A stretch of 64,000 nt of DNA from Streptomyces sp. SAI-127. Lineage in GTDB: Bacteria > Actinomycetota > Actinomycetes > Streptomycetales > Streptomycetaceae. The DNA lies in the NCBI RefSeq assembly GCF_029894425.1, contig NZ_JARXYJ010000001.1, forward strand, positions 6,076,001 to 6,140,000. The letters are read 5' to 3'. This document shows, one piece after another, positions 44,671 through 51,981 of this stretch (position 1 is the first letter of the stretch; each line of letters begins with the position of its first letter). Under the pieces are notes generated by a model, which was not told the DNA's origin, ran no database searches, and saw only the letters and a list, made by a program, of their open reading frames with translations. Made by a program: the position numbers and the translations under genes.

Positions 44671-45374
44671 CCTCCGCCACCTACCTGCGCACCGACACCA
44701 TCCCGGTGGACCGGCTCACGCCGTACCCAGGCAACGCAAAGCGCGGCGACGTGCCGGCGATCCTGGCCAGCCTGCGCAAGAACGGGCAGTACCGCGGCCT
44801 GGTGGTCCGTCAGCAGCCTGACGGCGCCCTCGTGGTGCTCGCCGGCAACCACACCCGTCAAGCCCTCTTCGAGCACGGCCCCGGCGACTGCGGCGTCAAG
44901 GCCTGCGGCGTCTGCCGGAACAGCCCGCACTGGGTCCCGGCCGCGCGCTGCGACGTCGTGGAGTGCGACGACAAGACGGCGCTGCGCGTGAACCTCGCCG
45001 ACAACCGCACCTCAGACCTTGGAACGTACGACTACGCCGGCCTGGCCGAGCTGCTCGGCACCCTCGGCGACGTCGACGGCACCGGCTACAGCGACCAGGA
45101 CGTCGCCGACATCACCGCCCTGGTGGACCTGCCCGACGACGACGAGCCCGTGCGCGGCGCCCCGGAGCGCTCCGCCCGGGCCGCCGGCGACGAGGACGGC
45201 GACCTGGACACCAACCCGGAAGTGTTCAACCCCGTCATCAGCCTCCGCGTGCCTCACGCCGTGTTCGACCGCTGGCGCGCTGCCCTGGACGCCCACCCCG
45301 GCCAGGACGACGGCGCCAAGCTCCTCGGCCTGTTGAACGAGGTGGAGACGGCCCGGGCCGGGGCCGCGGCATGA
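44667..45374 (+). CDS. ParB/sulfiredoxin-fold protein, paralogue 3
   Basis: A 235-residue protein: TIPVDRLTPYPGNAKRGDVP, YRGLVVRQQPDGALVVLAGN then HTRQALFEHG, CDVVECDDKTALRVNLADNR. Two extra cysteine pairs (CGVKACGVC) sit where paralogues 1 and 2 also have cysteines, so a zinc insert is likely in all three. Overlaps the DpdA-like gene by ATGA, so paralogue 3 and the transglycosylase are made together. Confidence 0.82.
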   Translation: MTSATYLRTDTIPVDRLTPYPGNAKRGDVPAILASLRKNGQYRGLVVRQQPDGALVVLAGNHTRQALFEHGPGDCGVKACGVCRNSPHWVPAARCDVVECDDKTALRVNLADNRTSDLGTYDYAGLAELLGTLGDVDGTGYSDQDVADITALVDLPDDDEPVRGAPERSARAAGDEDGDLDTNPEVFNPVISLRVPHAVFDRWRAALDAHPGQDDGAKLLGLLNEVETARAGAAA

Positions 45375-46285
45375 GCACCCCGCAGCCGTTCAAGGCCCTG
45401 ACCTCATACGCGTACTTCCGCACGCCGATCTTCGCGCCCTTCTTGGAGGAGCTGCACGTGGGCCCGACCCAGGTGTTCGGGGACTCCGGGGCGCACTCCG
45501 CGCGCACCCTCGGCATCACCCTCACCGTCGAGGACTACGCCGCGTGGTGCCACCAGCACGACCGCCGGCTGACCCTGTACGCCAACCTGGACGTGATCGG
45601 CGCCCCAGAGGCCACCTGGCGCAACCAGAAGCGGCTGGAGCAGGAGCACGGCCTGGAGCCGATCCCCGTCTTCCACACCGGGGAGCCCTGGCACTGGCTG
45701 GAGCGCTACCTGGACGAGGGATACACGTACATCGCCCTCGGCAAGCTCCTCGGCAACCCTCTTCCGGACGTCCTCACCTGGTTGGACAAGGTGTTCCGCA
45801 TCGCGGATGGCCGCGCCGTCTTCCACGGGTTCGGCCTCACCGTGGACCGGGCCCTGCGGGAGTTCCCGTTCTACTCCGTGGACTCCTCCACCTGGACCGC
45901 CGGGTTCCGTTTCGGGATCATCCGCCTTTTCGACAACGCCACCGGCCGGTGGGTGACCCTCCTCCAGCGCGACCGCCAGGCCCTGCTCCAGCACCGGGAC
46001 CTCATCCGCCACCACCACGCCAACCCGCTGGCGTTCGCGTCCAAGGCCACCCAGGACAACACCGCGGCAGCCGTCACCGCGGCGGTCGCCTGGCGCCGCT
46101 TCGAGGCGTACATCCGCGCCCGCCACGGCCCCATCGCCATCCCGCCCGGCCCGCACAACGCCGTAACCCGCAACGGCGCCCAGGCCGCGCCCGGACTCCA
46201 CCTGTACCTGGCGGAGTCCACCACCACCAACCTGCGCCGCGCAGCTGGCGGCGTCCGCACCCTCCAGCAGGAAGCACGAGCATGA
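45371..46285 (+). CDS. dpdA: DpdA-like DNA guanine transglycosylase
   Basis: A 304-residue TIM-barrel protein of the tRNA-guanine transglycosylase superfamily, phage DpdA type. QVFGDSGAHSARTLG corresponds to the TGT base-recognition box with its aspartate, LYANLDVIGAPEATWRNQKR follows, HGFGLTVDRALREFPFYSVD matches the G-x-G...D strand that carries the nucleophilic Asp, and SSTWTAGFRFG closes it. The CxCxxC zinc site of tRNA enzymes is not present. Phage DpdA proteins swap guanine in DNA for a 7-deazaguanine base. The queD-queE-folE genes just downstream support this strongly. DNA rather than tRNA as substrate is inferred from family and context. Confidence 0.82.
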   Translation: MSTPQPFKALTSYAYFRTPIFAPFLEELHVGPTQVFGDSGAHSARTLGITLTVEDYAAWCHQHDRRLTLYANLDVIGAPEATWRNQKRLEQEHGLEPIPVFHTGEPWHWLERYLDEGYTYIALGKLLGNPLPDVLTWLDKVFRIADGRAVFHGFGLTVDRALREFPFYSVDSSTWTAGFRFGIIRLFDNATGRWVTLLQRDRQALLQHRDLIRHHHANPLAFASKATQDNTAAAVTAAVAWRRFEAYIRARHGPIAIPPGPHNAVTRNGAQAAPGLHLYLAESTTTNLRRAAGGVRTLQQEARA

Positions 46286-46731
46286 CCACACCCGAGCCCG
46301 AGCAGCCGGCCCCGGCCGCCGAGGTGCTGGACCGCACCGTCACGGTCGGCCCCATCGCCGTCTTCTTCACCAACGTCAACCGGGCCATGAACCTGCGCGC
46401 CCACTCCCACACCGGCGCCGTCACCGTCGTCTACGACACGATCGGCCGCCACGGCTACCCCTCGTTCGCCGACACCAACCAGGCCCTGGAGCGGTACATC
46501 CACGCCCTGACCCGGGCCGTGTTCAAAGACGCCACCAACGAGGACATCGCCGACCGCCTGTTCGCCCACCTGGACGGCTACGTAGACCACGCCTGGGAGA
46601 GCTGGGGCGGCCACTACCGGCTGCGCGCCGTCCACCTGGACGTCATCGGCGTCCGCGACGCCATCGGCCACGACACCGGAACCACCCGCTACACCGTCGC
46701 CCGCCCCCACCACACGGAGCTCCAGCCATGA
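46282..46731 (+). CDS. Unknown protein between DpdA and QueD
   Basis: A 149-residue protein coupled to both neighbours (ATGA overlaps). After a Pro/Ala start it reads TVGPIAVFFTNVNRAMNLRA, HSHTGAVTVVYDTIGRHGYP, TNEDIADRLFAHLDGYVDHA and HLDVIGVRDAIGHDTGTTRY. I do not recognise it. It lacks the Cys and Glu boxes of QueF-type nitrile reductases and the QueC nucleotide loop. Its place makes it a prime candidate for a tailoring or delivery factor for the modified base. Confidence 0.7.
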   Translation: MTTPEPEQPAPAAEVLDRTVTVGPIAVFFTNVNRAMNLRAHSHTGAVTVVYDTIGRHGYPSFADTNQALERYIHALTRAVFKDATNEDIADRLFAHLDGYVDHAWESWGGHYRLRAVHLDVIGVRDAIGHDTGTTRYTVARPHHTELQP

Positions 46732-47180
46732 CCAACCTCGTGACGATCCGCCACAACTTCGAGACGGCGCACCGCCTCCCGCACCTGCCCGGCAAGTGCC
46801 AGTCCCTCCACGGCCACTCCTGGTGGGCGGAGGTCACCGTGGCCGCCCCGGACCTGTCCCCGGCCGGGATGGTCGTGGAGTTCGGCGCCTTCAAGAAGGA
46901 GCTGCGCGCCTGGATCGACCAGCACCTGGACCACGGCGCCATGCTCGGCGCTCAGGACGCCCTCCTGCCCATCCTGCGCGCCCACGGCTCCAAGGTCTAC
47001 GAGGTGACCCGCTGGCCCACCGTGGAGGCCACAGCTGAGCTACTCGCCCACGTCGCCGGCGACATCCTGTTCGGCCTGGACCACGCCTACCGCGCTTACA
47101 TCTCCCGCGTCCACATCACAGAGACCCACGCCAACGGCGCCACCTGGGAGCAGACCGACCCGTTCGAGGACGCCTCGTGA
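46728..47180 (+). CDS. queD: 6-carboxy-tetrahydropterin synthase
   Basis: A 150-residue QueD. Metal histidines are in FETAHRLPHLPG and SLHGHSWWAEV, the catalytic cysteine in PGKCQS, then VEFGAFKKELRAWIDQHLDH, PTVEATAELLAHVAGDIL and the terminal glutamate in VHITET. It converts 7,8-dihydroneopterin triphosphate to 6-carboxy-tetrahydropterin, the second step of 7-deazaguanine synthesis. Length is slightly above the usual 120-140. Overlaps queE. Confidence 0.93.
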   Translation: MTNLVTIRHNFETAHRLPHLPGKCQSLHGHSWWAEVTVAAPDLSPAGMVVEFGAFKKELRAWIDQHLDHGAMLGAQDALLPILRAHGSKVYEVTRWPTVEATAELLAHVAGDILFGLDHAYRAYISRVHITETHANGATWEQTDPFEDAS

Positions 47181-47902
47181 CCGCCCTGGACGTCGACACC
47201 AACGACACCCTCGTCGTCCGGGAGGTCTTCGGGCCCACCGTGCAAGGCGAGGGACCGAGCACCGGCCGCCGCTGCTCGTTCATCCGCCTCGGCGGCTGCA
47301 ACCTGACGTGCACCTGGTGCGACACCCCAGAGACCTGGGACGCCGGCCGCTACAACCTGCGCGAGACCCTCACCCGCCGCCCCATCCACCAGATCCTGGC
47401 CCACGCCCTGCAGGGCGACCCCGCCATGGTCGTCATCACCGGCGGTGAACCCCTCCTCCATCAGCGCAAAGACGGCTGGCGGGCCCTCCTCGGCGCGCTC
47501 ATCCTCGCCGGGGCGGAGATCGAGGTGGAGACCAACGGCACCCAGGAGCCCACCGAGCACACCGCCCGCTGGGTCACCCGCTTCAACGTCTCACCCAAGC
47601 TCGCCCACGCCGGGGACCCCGCGGAGAAGCGCATCCGCCCGGGCGCCCTGTACGCCCTCCATGACACCCGCAAAGCCTGCTTCAAGTTCGTGTGCCGCGG
47701 CCTGGACGACCTCCGCGAGGTACAGGCGTTCACCGCCGCCCACGCCATCGACCCGGAGCGCGTTTGGATCATGCCCGAGGGCACCGACAACGCCACCATC
47801 ACCCGCCGCCTCAGCGAGCTCGCCGACCCGGCCATCGCCGCCGGTTTCAACGTCTCGCCCCGCCTCCATGTCGCCATCTGGGGCGACGAGAAAGGCCGAT
47901 GA
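47177..47902 (+). CDS. queE: 7-carboxy-7-deazaguanine synthase (radical SAM)
   Basis: A 241-residue QueE. FGPTVQGEGPSTGRRCSFIR is the family opening, the radical-SAM cluster motif is GGCNLTCTWCDTPETWD (C-x3-C-x2-C), followed by VVITGGEPLLHQ, IEVETNGTQEP, FNVSPKLAHAGD and NVSPRLHVAIWG. It makes 7-carboxy-7-deazaguanine (CDG), the last common precursor. GTG start coupled to queD. Confidence 0.94.
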   Translation: MTALDVDTNDTLVVREVFGPTVQGEGPSTGRRCSFIRLGGCNLTCTWCDTPETWDAGRYNLRETLTRRPIHQILAHALQGDPAMVVITGGEPLLHQRKDGWRALLGALILAGAEIEVETNGTQEPTEHTARWVTRFNVSPKLAHAGDPAEKRIRPGALYALHDTRKACFKFVCRGLDDLREVQAFTAAHAIDPERVWIMPEGTDNATITRRLSELADPAIAAGFNVSPRLHVAIWGDEKGR

Positions 47903-47905
47903 GCC

Positions 47906-48580
47906 ATGACCACCACCGACGAGCCGCAGGGCCTCAACGTCGCCCCGGGCGCCCTCAACCCCCGCAAGGGGCGCACCATCCAGCTCCCCGCCTCCGCCTA
48001 CCCGGGGGACCCGCTGCCCGGGGCCGTGGCGCTCAAGGCCGGGGTGCGCGCCTGGCTGGCCGCCCGCGGCCTGGACCCGGCCGCCCCGGACGTGGTCGAC
48101 ACCCCGGACCGCGTGCTCCGGGCGCTCAACGAGATGACGGCCGGCTACGACGAGGACCCCGCCCAGCACCTCGCCCGCACGTTCCCGGCCGAGCACGCCG
48201 GCACGCCCATCGTCGTCACCGGCGTCCCCTTCACCAGCCTGTGCGCCCACCACCTGCTCCCGTTCACCGGGCACGCCGACATCGCGTATCAGCCCCGCCT
48301 CGGGGACCCGGTGGCCGGGCTGTCCAAGCTGCCGCGCGTCCTGGACGTGTACGCCCGCCGCCTCCAGACCCAGGAAGACCTCACCCGCCAGGTGACCGCC
48401 GCCCTGGACGAGCACCTGGCCCCGCTCGGCGCGGCCTGCGTCATCCGCTCCGAACACGGCTGCCTGGCCCACCGAGGCGCCCGCAAGCCAGGCGCGGTCA
48501 TGGTCACCGCCTCCTATACCGGCTGCTTCGACGCCGACCCGTACCGGCGGGAGGAGTTGCACCGGCTCATGTCCGGCTGA
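47906..48580 (+). CDS. folE: GTP cyclohydrolase I
   Basis: A 224-residue FolE of type I: FTSLCAHHLLPFTGHADIAY holds the zinc Cys and His, GLSKLPRVLDVYARRLQTQE and DLTRQVTAALDEHL are the family helices, and RSEHGCLAHRGARKPGAVM carries the second zinc Cys. It produces dihydroneopterin triphosphate from GTP, the first step, and supplies QueD without relying on host folate synthesis. A 45-residue N-terminal extension precedes the core. Confidence 0.93.
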   Translation: MTTTDEPQGLNVAPGALNPRKGRTIQLPASAYPGDPLPGAVALKAGVRAWLAARGLDPAAPDVVDTPDRVLRALNEMTAGYDEDPAQHLARTFPAEHAGTPIVVTGVPFTSLCAHHLLPFTGHADIAYQPRLGDPVAGLSKLPRVLDVYARRLQTQEDLTRQVTAALDEHLAPLGAACVIRSEHGCLAHRGARKPGAVMVTASYTGCFDADPYRREELHRLMSG

Positions 48581-48592
48581 GCGTTCGGTCAT

Positions 48593-48615
48593 GCGAACCA
48601 ATAGGGATATGCGAA
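48593..48615 (+). repeat. Direct repeat ATGCGAAC before the terminase
   Basis: ATGCGAAC occurs twice 15 bases apart in the short gap between folE and the small terminase gene. Packaging sites often lie next to the small terminase gene, so it could belong to a cos/pac region, but nothing else supports this. Confidence 0.3.
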
Positions 48616-48628
48616 CGGAGGGCACCGG

Positions 48629-49078
48629 ATGAGCGCGAGCAGGGCCAAGCGCGCCCAGGTGGCGGAGCGGCGTACCAAGGCCATCGGCATGGTGCTGGCC
48701 GGCGTGGACTACGACACGATCGCCGAGCGTCTCGGCTACGCGAGCAGGGGGGCCGCCCACACGGACGTGGACCGCGCCCTGTCCGCGAACCTGACCAACC
48801 TCAAGGACAAGGCGCAGCAGCTGCGCGAGCTCCAGGCCATGCGCTACCAGCGGCTGCTGGCGGCCGTGTGGCCCAAGGCCCTCAAGGGCGACTTGAAGGC
48901 GGTGGAGACCGCGGCCCGGCTGGTGGACCGCATCGTGAAGCTGTGGGGCCTGGCCGAGCCGGACAAGCTGGACCTGGACGTCACCGGGCAGATCACGGCG
49001 GACGACCTGCTGGCGATCATCAGCGCCACCCCGGCCGGCGACGACGCGGAGCTGGGGGCGGTCGGTGCTGACGCCTGA
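48629..49078 (+). CDS. terS: Terminase small subunit
   Basis: A 149-residue protein with an N-terminal helix-turn-helix (AIGMVLAGVDYDTIAERLGY), a helical oligomerisation part (LRELQAMRYQRLLAAVWPKA, AVETAARLVDRIVKLWGLAE) and a short acidic end. It overlaps the large terminase gene by 14 bases. Layout and context identify it as the DNA-recognition subunit of the packaging motor. Confidence 0.85.
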   Translation: MSASRAKRAQVAERRTKAIGMVLAGVDYDTIAERLGYASRGAAHTDVDRALSANLTNLKDKAQQLRELQAMRYQRLLAAVWPKALKGDLKAVETAARLVDRIVKLWGLAEPDKLDLDVTGQITADDLLAIISATPAGDDAELGAVGADA

Positions 49079-50693
49079 AGCGGAGGCGGCATACCGGCGC
49101 CTGAGCCGGGCGCAGCGCCTGGAGCTGGCCCGTAAGGCGCCACCGTCCTGGCGGCCGCACCTGGCCCGGCTGGAGCGGCGCATGCAGGCGGCGGAGCGGT
49201 ACCTGTACCGGCCCGCCGCCTGGGCGCGGGAGGTCATCGACTGGGGCGAGGACGGCGGGATCACCGTCTACCAGGGCGACATCCTGGGCGCCCTGACGAA
49301 GCATCGGCGCGTGGCCGCCCGTGGCCCCCACGGCCTGGGCAAGACCGGCGTTGCCTCCCTGGCGGTGCTGTGGTTCGCCACCACGAGGGAGGCCGCCGGC
49401 TACGACTGGAAGGTCCTCACCACCGCGTCCGCGTGGAGGCACCTGACGGTGTACCTGTGGCCCGAGATCCACAAGTGGGCCCGCCGTATCCGCTGGGACG
49501 TCCTCGGGCGTGAACCCTTCTCCGAGTTGTCGGAGCTGCTGCGCCTCAACCTCAAGTTGGTGCACGGCGCCGCCTCCCCGGTGGCGTCCAACAAGCCGGA
49601 GCTGATCGAGGGCGCCCACGCGGACAGCCTGTTCTACCTGATTGATGAGGCCAAGGTCGTCCCAGACGGCACCTGGGACGCCATTGAAGGCGCGTTCTCC
49701 GGTGGCCGCATGGACGGCCTCCCGGAAGCGTTCGCCCTGGCCATCAGCACCCCGGGCCCGCCCGCCGGACGGTTCTACGAGATCCACAAGCGGGCGGCCG
49801 GCCTGGAGGACTGGCACGCCCGCCACGTCACCCTTGAGGAGGCCATCGCCGCCGGCCGCATCAGTGAGGACTGGGCCGAGCAGCGCGCCCGCCAGTGGGG
49901 CCGGGACAGTGCCATGTACGCCAACCGCGTCCTGGGGGAGTTCCACGCCAGCGACGAGGACAGCGTCATCCCGCTCGCCTGGGTGGACGCAGCGATCGAG
50001 CGGTGGCACGAGTGGGACCAGGCCGGCCGCCCCGCCCCGGACGGCCGCAGCGTCATCGGCGTGGACGTCGCCCGCTCCGGTGGAGACTCCACCGTCCTGG
50101 CCCACCGCCTGGCCCTGATCATCGCCGAGCTGGAGATCCACGACCGCGAGGACACCATGCAGACCACCGCCCGCGTCCAGGCCGCCCTGGGCGAGGAGCC
50201 CGGCGGCGCCGTCGCCGTCGTGGACTCCGTGGGCGTCGGCGGAGGCGTCATCGACCGCTCCCGGGAGCTGCGCGTGCCCGTCCTCGCCTACACAGGCGCG
50301 GCCAAGACCAAGCTGCGCACCCGTGACGGGCAATACGGGTTCACCAACACCCGCAGCGCCGCCTACTGGAAGCTGCGGGAGCTGCTCGACCCCGCGTTCG
50401 GCGCCCAGCTCGCCCTCCCCCCGGACGACCTGCTGGTCTCAGACCTGACGACACCGACGTGGGACATCACCACCGGCGTGCCACCCAAGATCAAAGTGGA
50501 GCCCAAGGACGACGTGGTCGCCCGCCTCGGCCGCTCCCCGGACCGCGGCGACGCCGTCGCCATGGCCATGTACGCGGACCACCTGACCACCTCCAAGGTC
50601 CACGCCCCCGGCGGACAGCGCGACGGCCGCCCCTCCCGCGCCGCTGCTCGATACGCCCGCCCCACGACCCAGGGCCTGCCCGCCACCAAGTGA
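49065..50693 (+). CDS. terL: Terminase large subunit
   Basis: A 542-residue packaging ATPase/nuclease. Walker A-like ARGPHGLGKTGVASLAVLW, Walker B SLFYLIDEAKVVPDG, the coupling motif ALAISTPGPPAGRFYEIHK, and the RNase-H nuclease acidic residues in VIGVDVARSGGDST, AVVDSVGVGGG and SPDRGDAVAMAMYADH are all visible. GTG 49065 overlaps terS. It translocates phage DNA into the prohead and cuts it. Confidence 0.95.
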   Translation: MLTPEAEAAYRRLSRAQRLELARKAPPSWRPHLARLERRMQAAERYLYRPAAWAREVIDWGEDGGITVYQGDILGALTKHRRVAARGPHGLGKTGVASLAVLWFATTREAAGYDWKVLTTASAWRHLTVYLWPEIHKWARRIRWDVLGREPFSELSELLRLNLKLVHGAASPVASNKPELIEGAHADSLFYLIDEAKVVPDGTWDAIEGAFSGGRMDGLPEAFALAISTPGPPAGRFYEIHKRAAGLEDWHARHVTLEEAIAAGRISEDWAEQRARQWGRDSAMYANRVLGEFHASDEDSVIPLAWVDAAIERWHEWDQAGRPAPDGRSVIGVDVARSGGDSTVLAHRLALIIAELEIHDREDTMQTTARVQAALGEEPGGAVAVVDSVGVGGGVIDRSRELRVPVLAYTGAAKTKLRTRDGQYGFTNTRSAAYWKLRELLDPAFGAQLALPPDDLLVSDLTTPTWDITTGVPPKIKVEPKDDVVARLGRSPDRGDAVAMAMYADHLTTSKVHAPGGQRDGRPSRAAARYARPTTQGLPATK

Positions 50694-50914
50694 GGACCGC
50701 TGGCATATCCGCTCTGCCGCCCTGGCCAGGGTTGATGCAGCCGTGTCCCAACCCGGCTGGCGGCACGCCCTGGTGGGCCGCTACCGTCCTGCTCGTTCCA
50801 CCTCTCCTTTTATGTGGAGAGCCCTGCTTCACTCTGAAGTTCCAACCACGGCCGGGGTGCGGCGCCCTTGCAGTCCCGTTGGCGCGGGAGGCGCCCGCCC
50901 CGGCCGCCTCAGTC

Positions 50915-51115
50915 TCAGGACGCCTCCAGGGCCGGCGCGTCCATCAGCTCCGCCGGCACATAGGACACGTCCACCAGCGCGCCGCGCTCGTCGTAGATCA
51001 GCAGGTCCAGGCCGCCGTCAGCCGCGGGCACCTCCACCAGGCGCAGCGGCGGCCCCTCCAGGGCCTCCAGACGACCCGTCAGGACGTCTCGGGCTATCTC
51101 GCCATAACCGGACAT
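50915..51115 (-). CDS. Small minus-strand protein, pair member 1
   Basis: A 66-residue protein: MSGYGEIARDVLTGRLEALE, LRLVEVPAADGGLDLLIYDE, VSYVPAELMDAPALEA. It shares its layout (N-terminal helix, beta hairpin DGGxxLL.Y, V.P.ELMD end) with the next minus gene, so the two are diverged duplicates. They are the only minus genes in the late region. No good ribosome site. Function unknown. The gap 50694-50914 holds only CTCTCC/GGAGAG and CCCTGGCCAGGG dyads. Confidence 0.6.
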   Translation of the reverse strand: MSGYGEIARDVLTGRLEALEGPPLRLVEVPAADGGLDLLIYDERGALVDVSYVPAELMDAPALEAS

Positions 51116-51189
51116 ACACCCACGGTAGAAGCGGGCGCACGGGCGCGGCAGGGGTTTCTAGGAGCAGTTCAGGGGGCGCGCGAGGTGCG

Positions 51190-51375
51190 CTAGATGGGGT
51201 CGGTGTCCATGACGGCGGCCGGGATGAGCATCACGCCTCCGGGGGTGAACGCCGGGTCATCGCCGTAGAACAGCAATTCTGTACCCCCGTCGGCAGTCTC
51301 CAGCGTGACGTGTGGGGGCGTCGGCCCCGGGCGGAGAGCGGCCAGCAACTCGGCGGTGACTTCCTCGCGGTCCAT
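51190..51375 (-). CDS. Small minus-strand protein, pair member 2
   Basis: A 61-residue protein: MDREEVTAELLAALRPGPTP, VTLETADGGTELLFYGDDPA, VMLIPAAVMDTDPI. Similar in plan to the gene at 50915. A TACGAT box 6 bases before the ATG suggests a leaderless transcript. The stretch 51376-51639 has no other gene. Confidence 0.58.
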   Translation of the reverse strand: MDREEVTAELLAALRPGPTPPHVTLETADGGTELLFYGDDPAFTPGGVMLIPAAVMDTDPI

Positions 51376-51586
51376 GCCCTGATCGTACGGGCGGCCCAGG
51401 CGCGAGGTGGGGCGCCGGCGGGCAGGGTGCGTCTACCCCTGCGCCGCCCGGGCACTGCATCGGCACTTCCGCCGGCGCCCGCCTGTCCCCGCTCGGAACC
51501 CGGCACACGCTACCAGCGCCCGTGTGATCGAACTCCTGGCGCTGACCTGCACGTTCACGCCCACAGGACCAGTTGGCGGCGTGGCC

Positions 51587-51592
51587 TATCAT
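51587..51592 (+). promoter_or_regulatory. Possible -10 box TATCAT before the late genes
   Basis: TATCAT at 51587-51592 is a good -10 hexamer about 50 bases upstream of the TTG start at 51640, in an otherwise GC-rich gap. No matching -35 is seen, so this is weak. Confidence 0.3.
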
Positions 51593-51639
51593 GCTCCGCC
51601 GACCGAAACCGGAAGCACACGTTCCGCCAGGGGGCGACC

Positions 51640-51981
51640 TTGATCGACCTGACCCACCTCGCCCTGCTCGGGCTGGCCGGCTACCGAGGCACACAGCTCG
51701 CCGTCCACGACACCATCCTTGACCCGGCCCGAGACCGGATCATCGCGTGGCACGAGGCCCGCCAGGACTCCACCACACGCAGCGCCGTGGTCACCCTCAT
51801 CTCCTGCGTGTACTGCATGGGCTGGTGGGTGTCCGGGGCGCTCCTCGCCACCTACCTCCTCGCCACCGGCACCTTCACCGGCACGCCCCTGCTCGTCCAC
51901 GGCGTGGAGTGGCTGGCCGTCGCCGGCCTGGCCGTCCTCCTCAACCGCCTGGACGACATGCTGAGCCGGGTGCACGGATGA
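51640..51981 (+). CDS. DUF1360-like phage membrane protein
   Basis: A 113-residue protein, TTG start with AGGGGG upstream; the frame is open much further left without a start signal. Hydrophobic segments LTHLALLGLAGYRGTQLAV and a core LISCVYCMGWWVSGALLATY with a C-x2-C pair match the small DUF1360-type membrane proteins found beside portal genes in many phages. Overlaps the portal gene by four bases. Role unknown. Confidence 0.7.
   Translation: MIDLTHLALLGLAGYRGTQLAVHDTILDPARDRIIAWHEARQDSTTRSAVVTLISCVYCMGWWVSGALLATYLLATGTFTGTPLLVHGVEWLAVAGLAVLLNRLDDMLSRVHG

Noticed and set aside
46285..46728. preQ1-type riboswitch controlling the deazaguanine genes
   Set aside because: The genes overlap with no leader between them, and no preQ1 aptamer-like pseudoknot was recognised upstream of the island.
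46282..46731. QueF- or QueC-like enzyme for the unknown gene between dpdA and queD
   Set aside because: No SGGxDS loop of QueC and no catalytic Cys/Glu boxes of QueF could be found; only the position suggests a pathway role.
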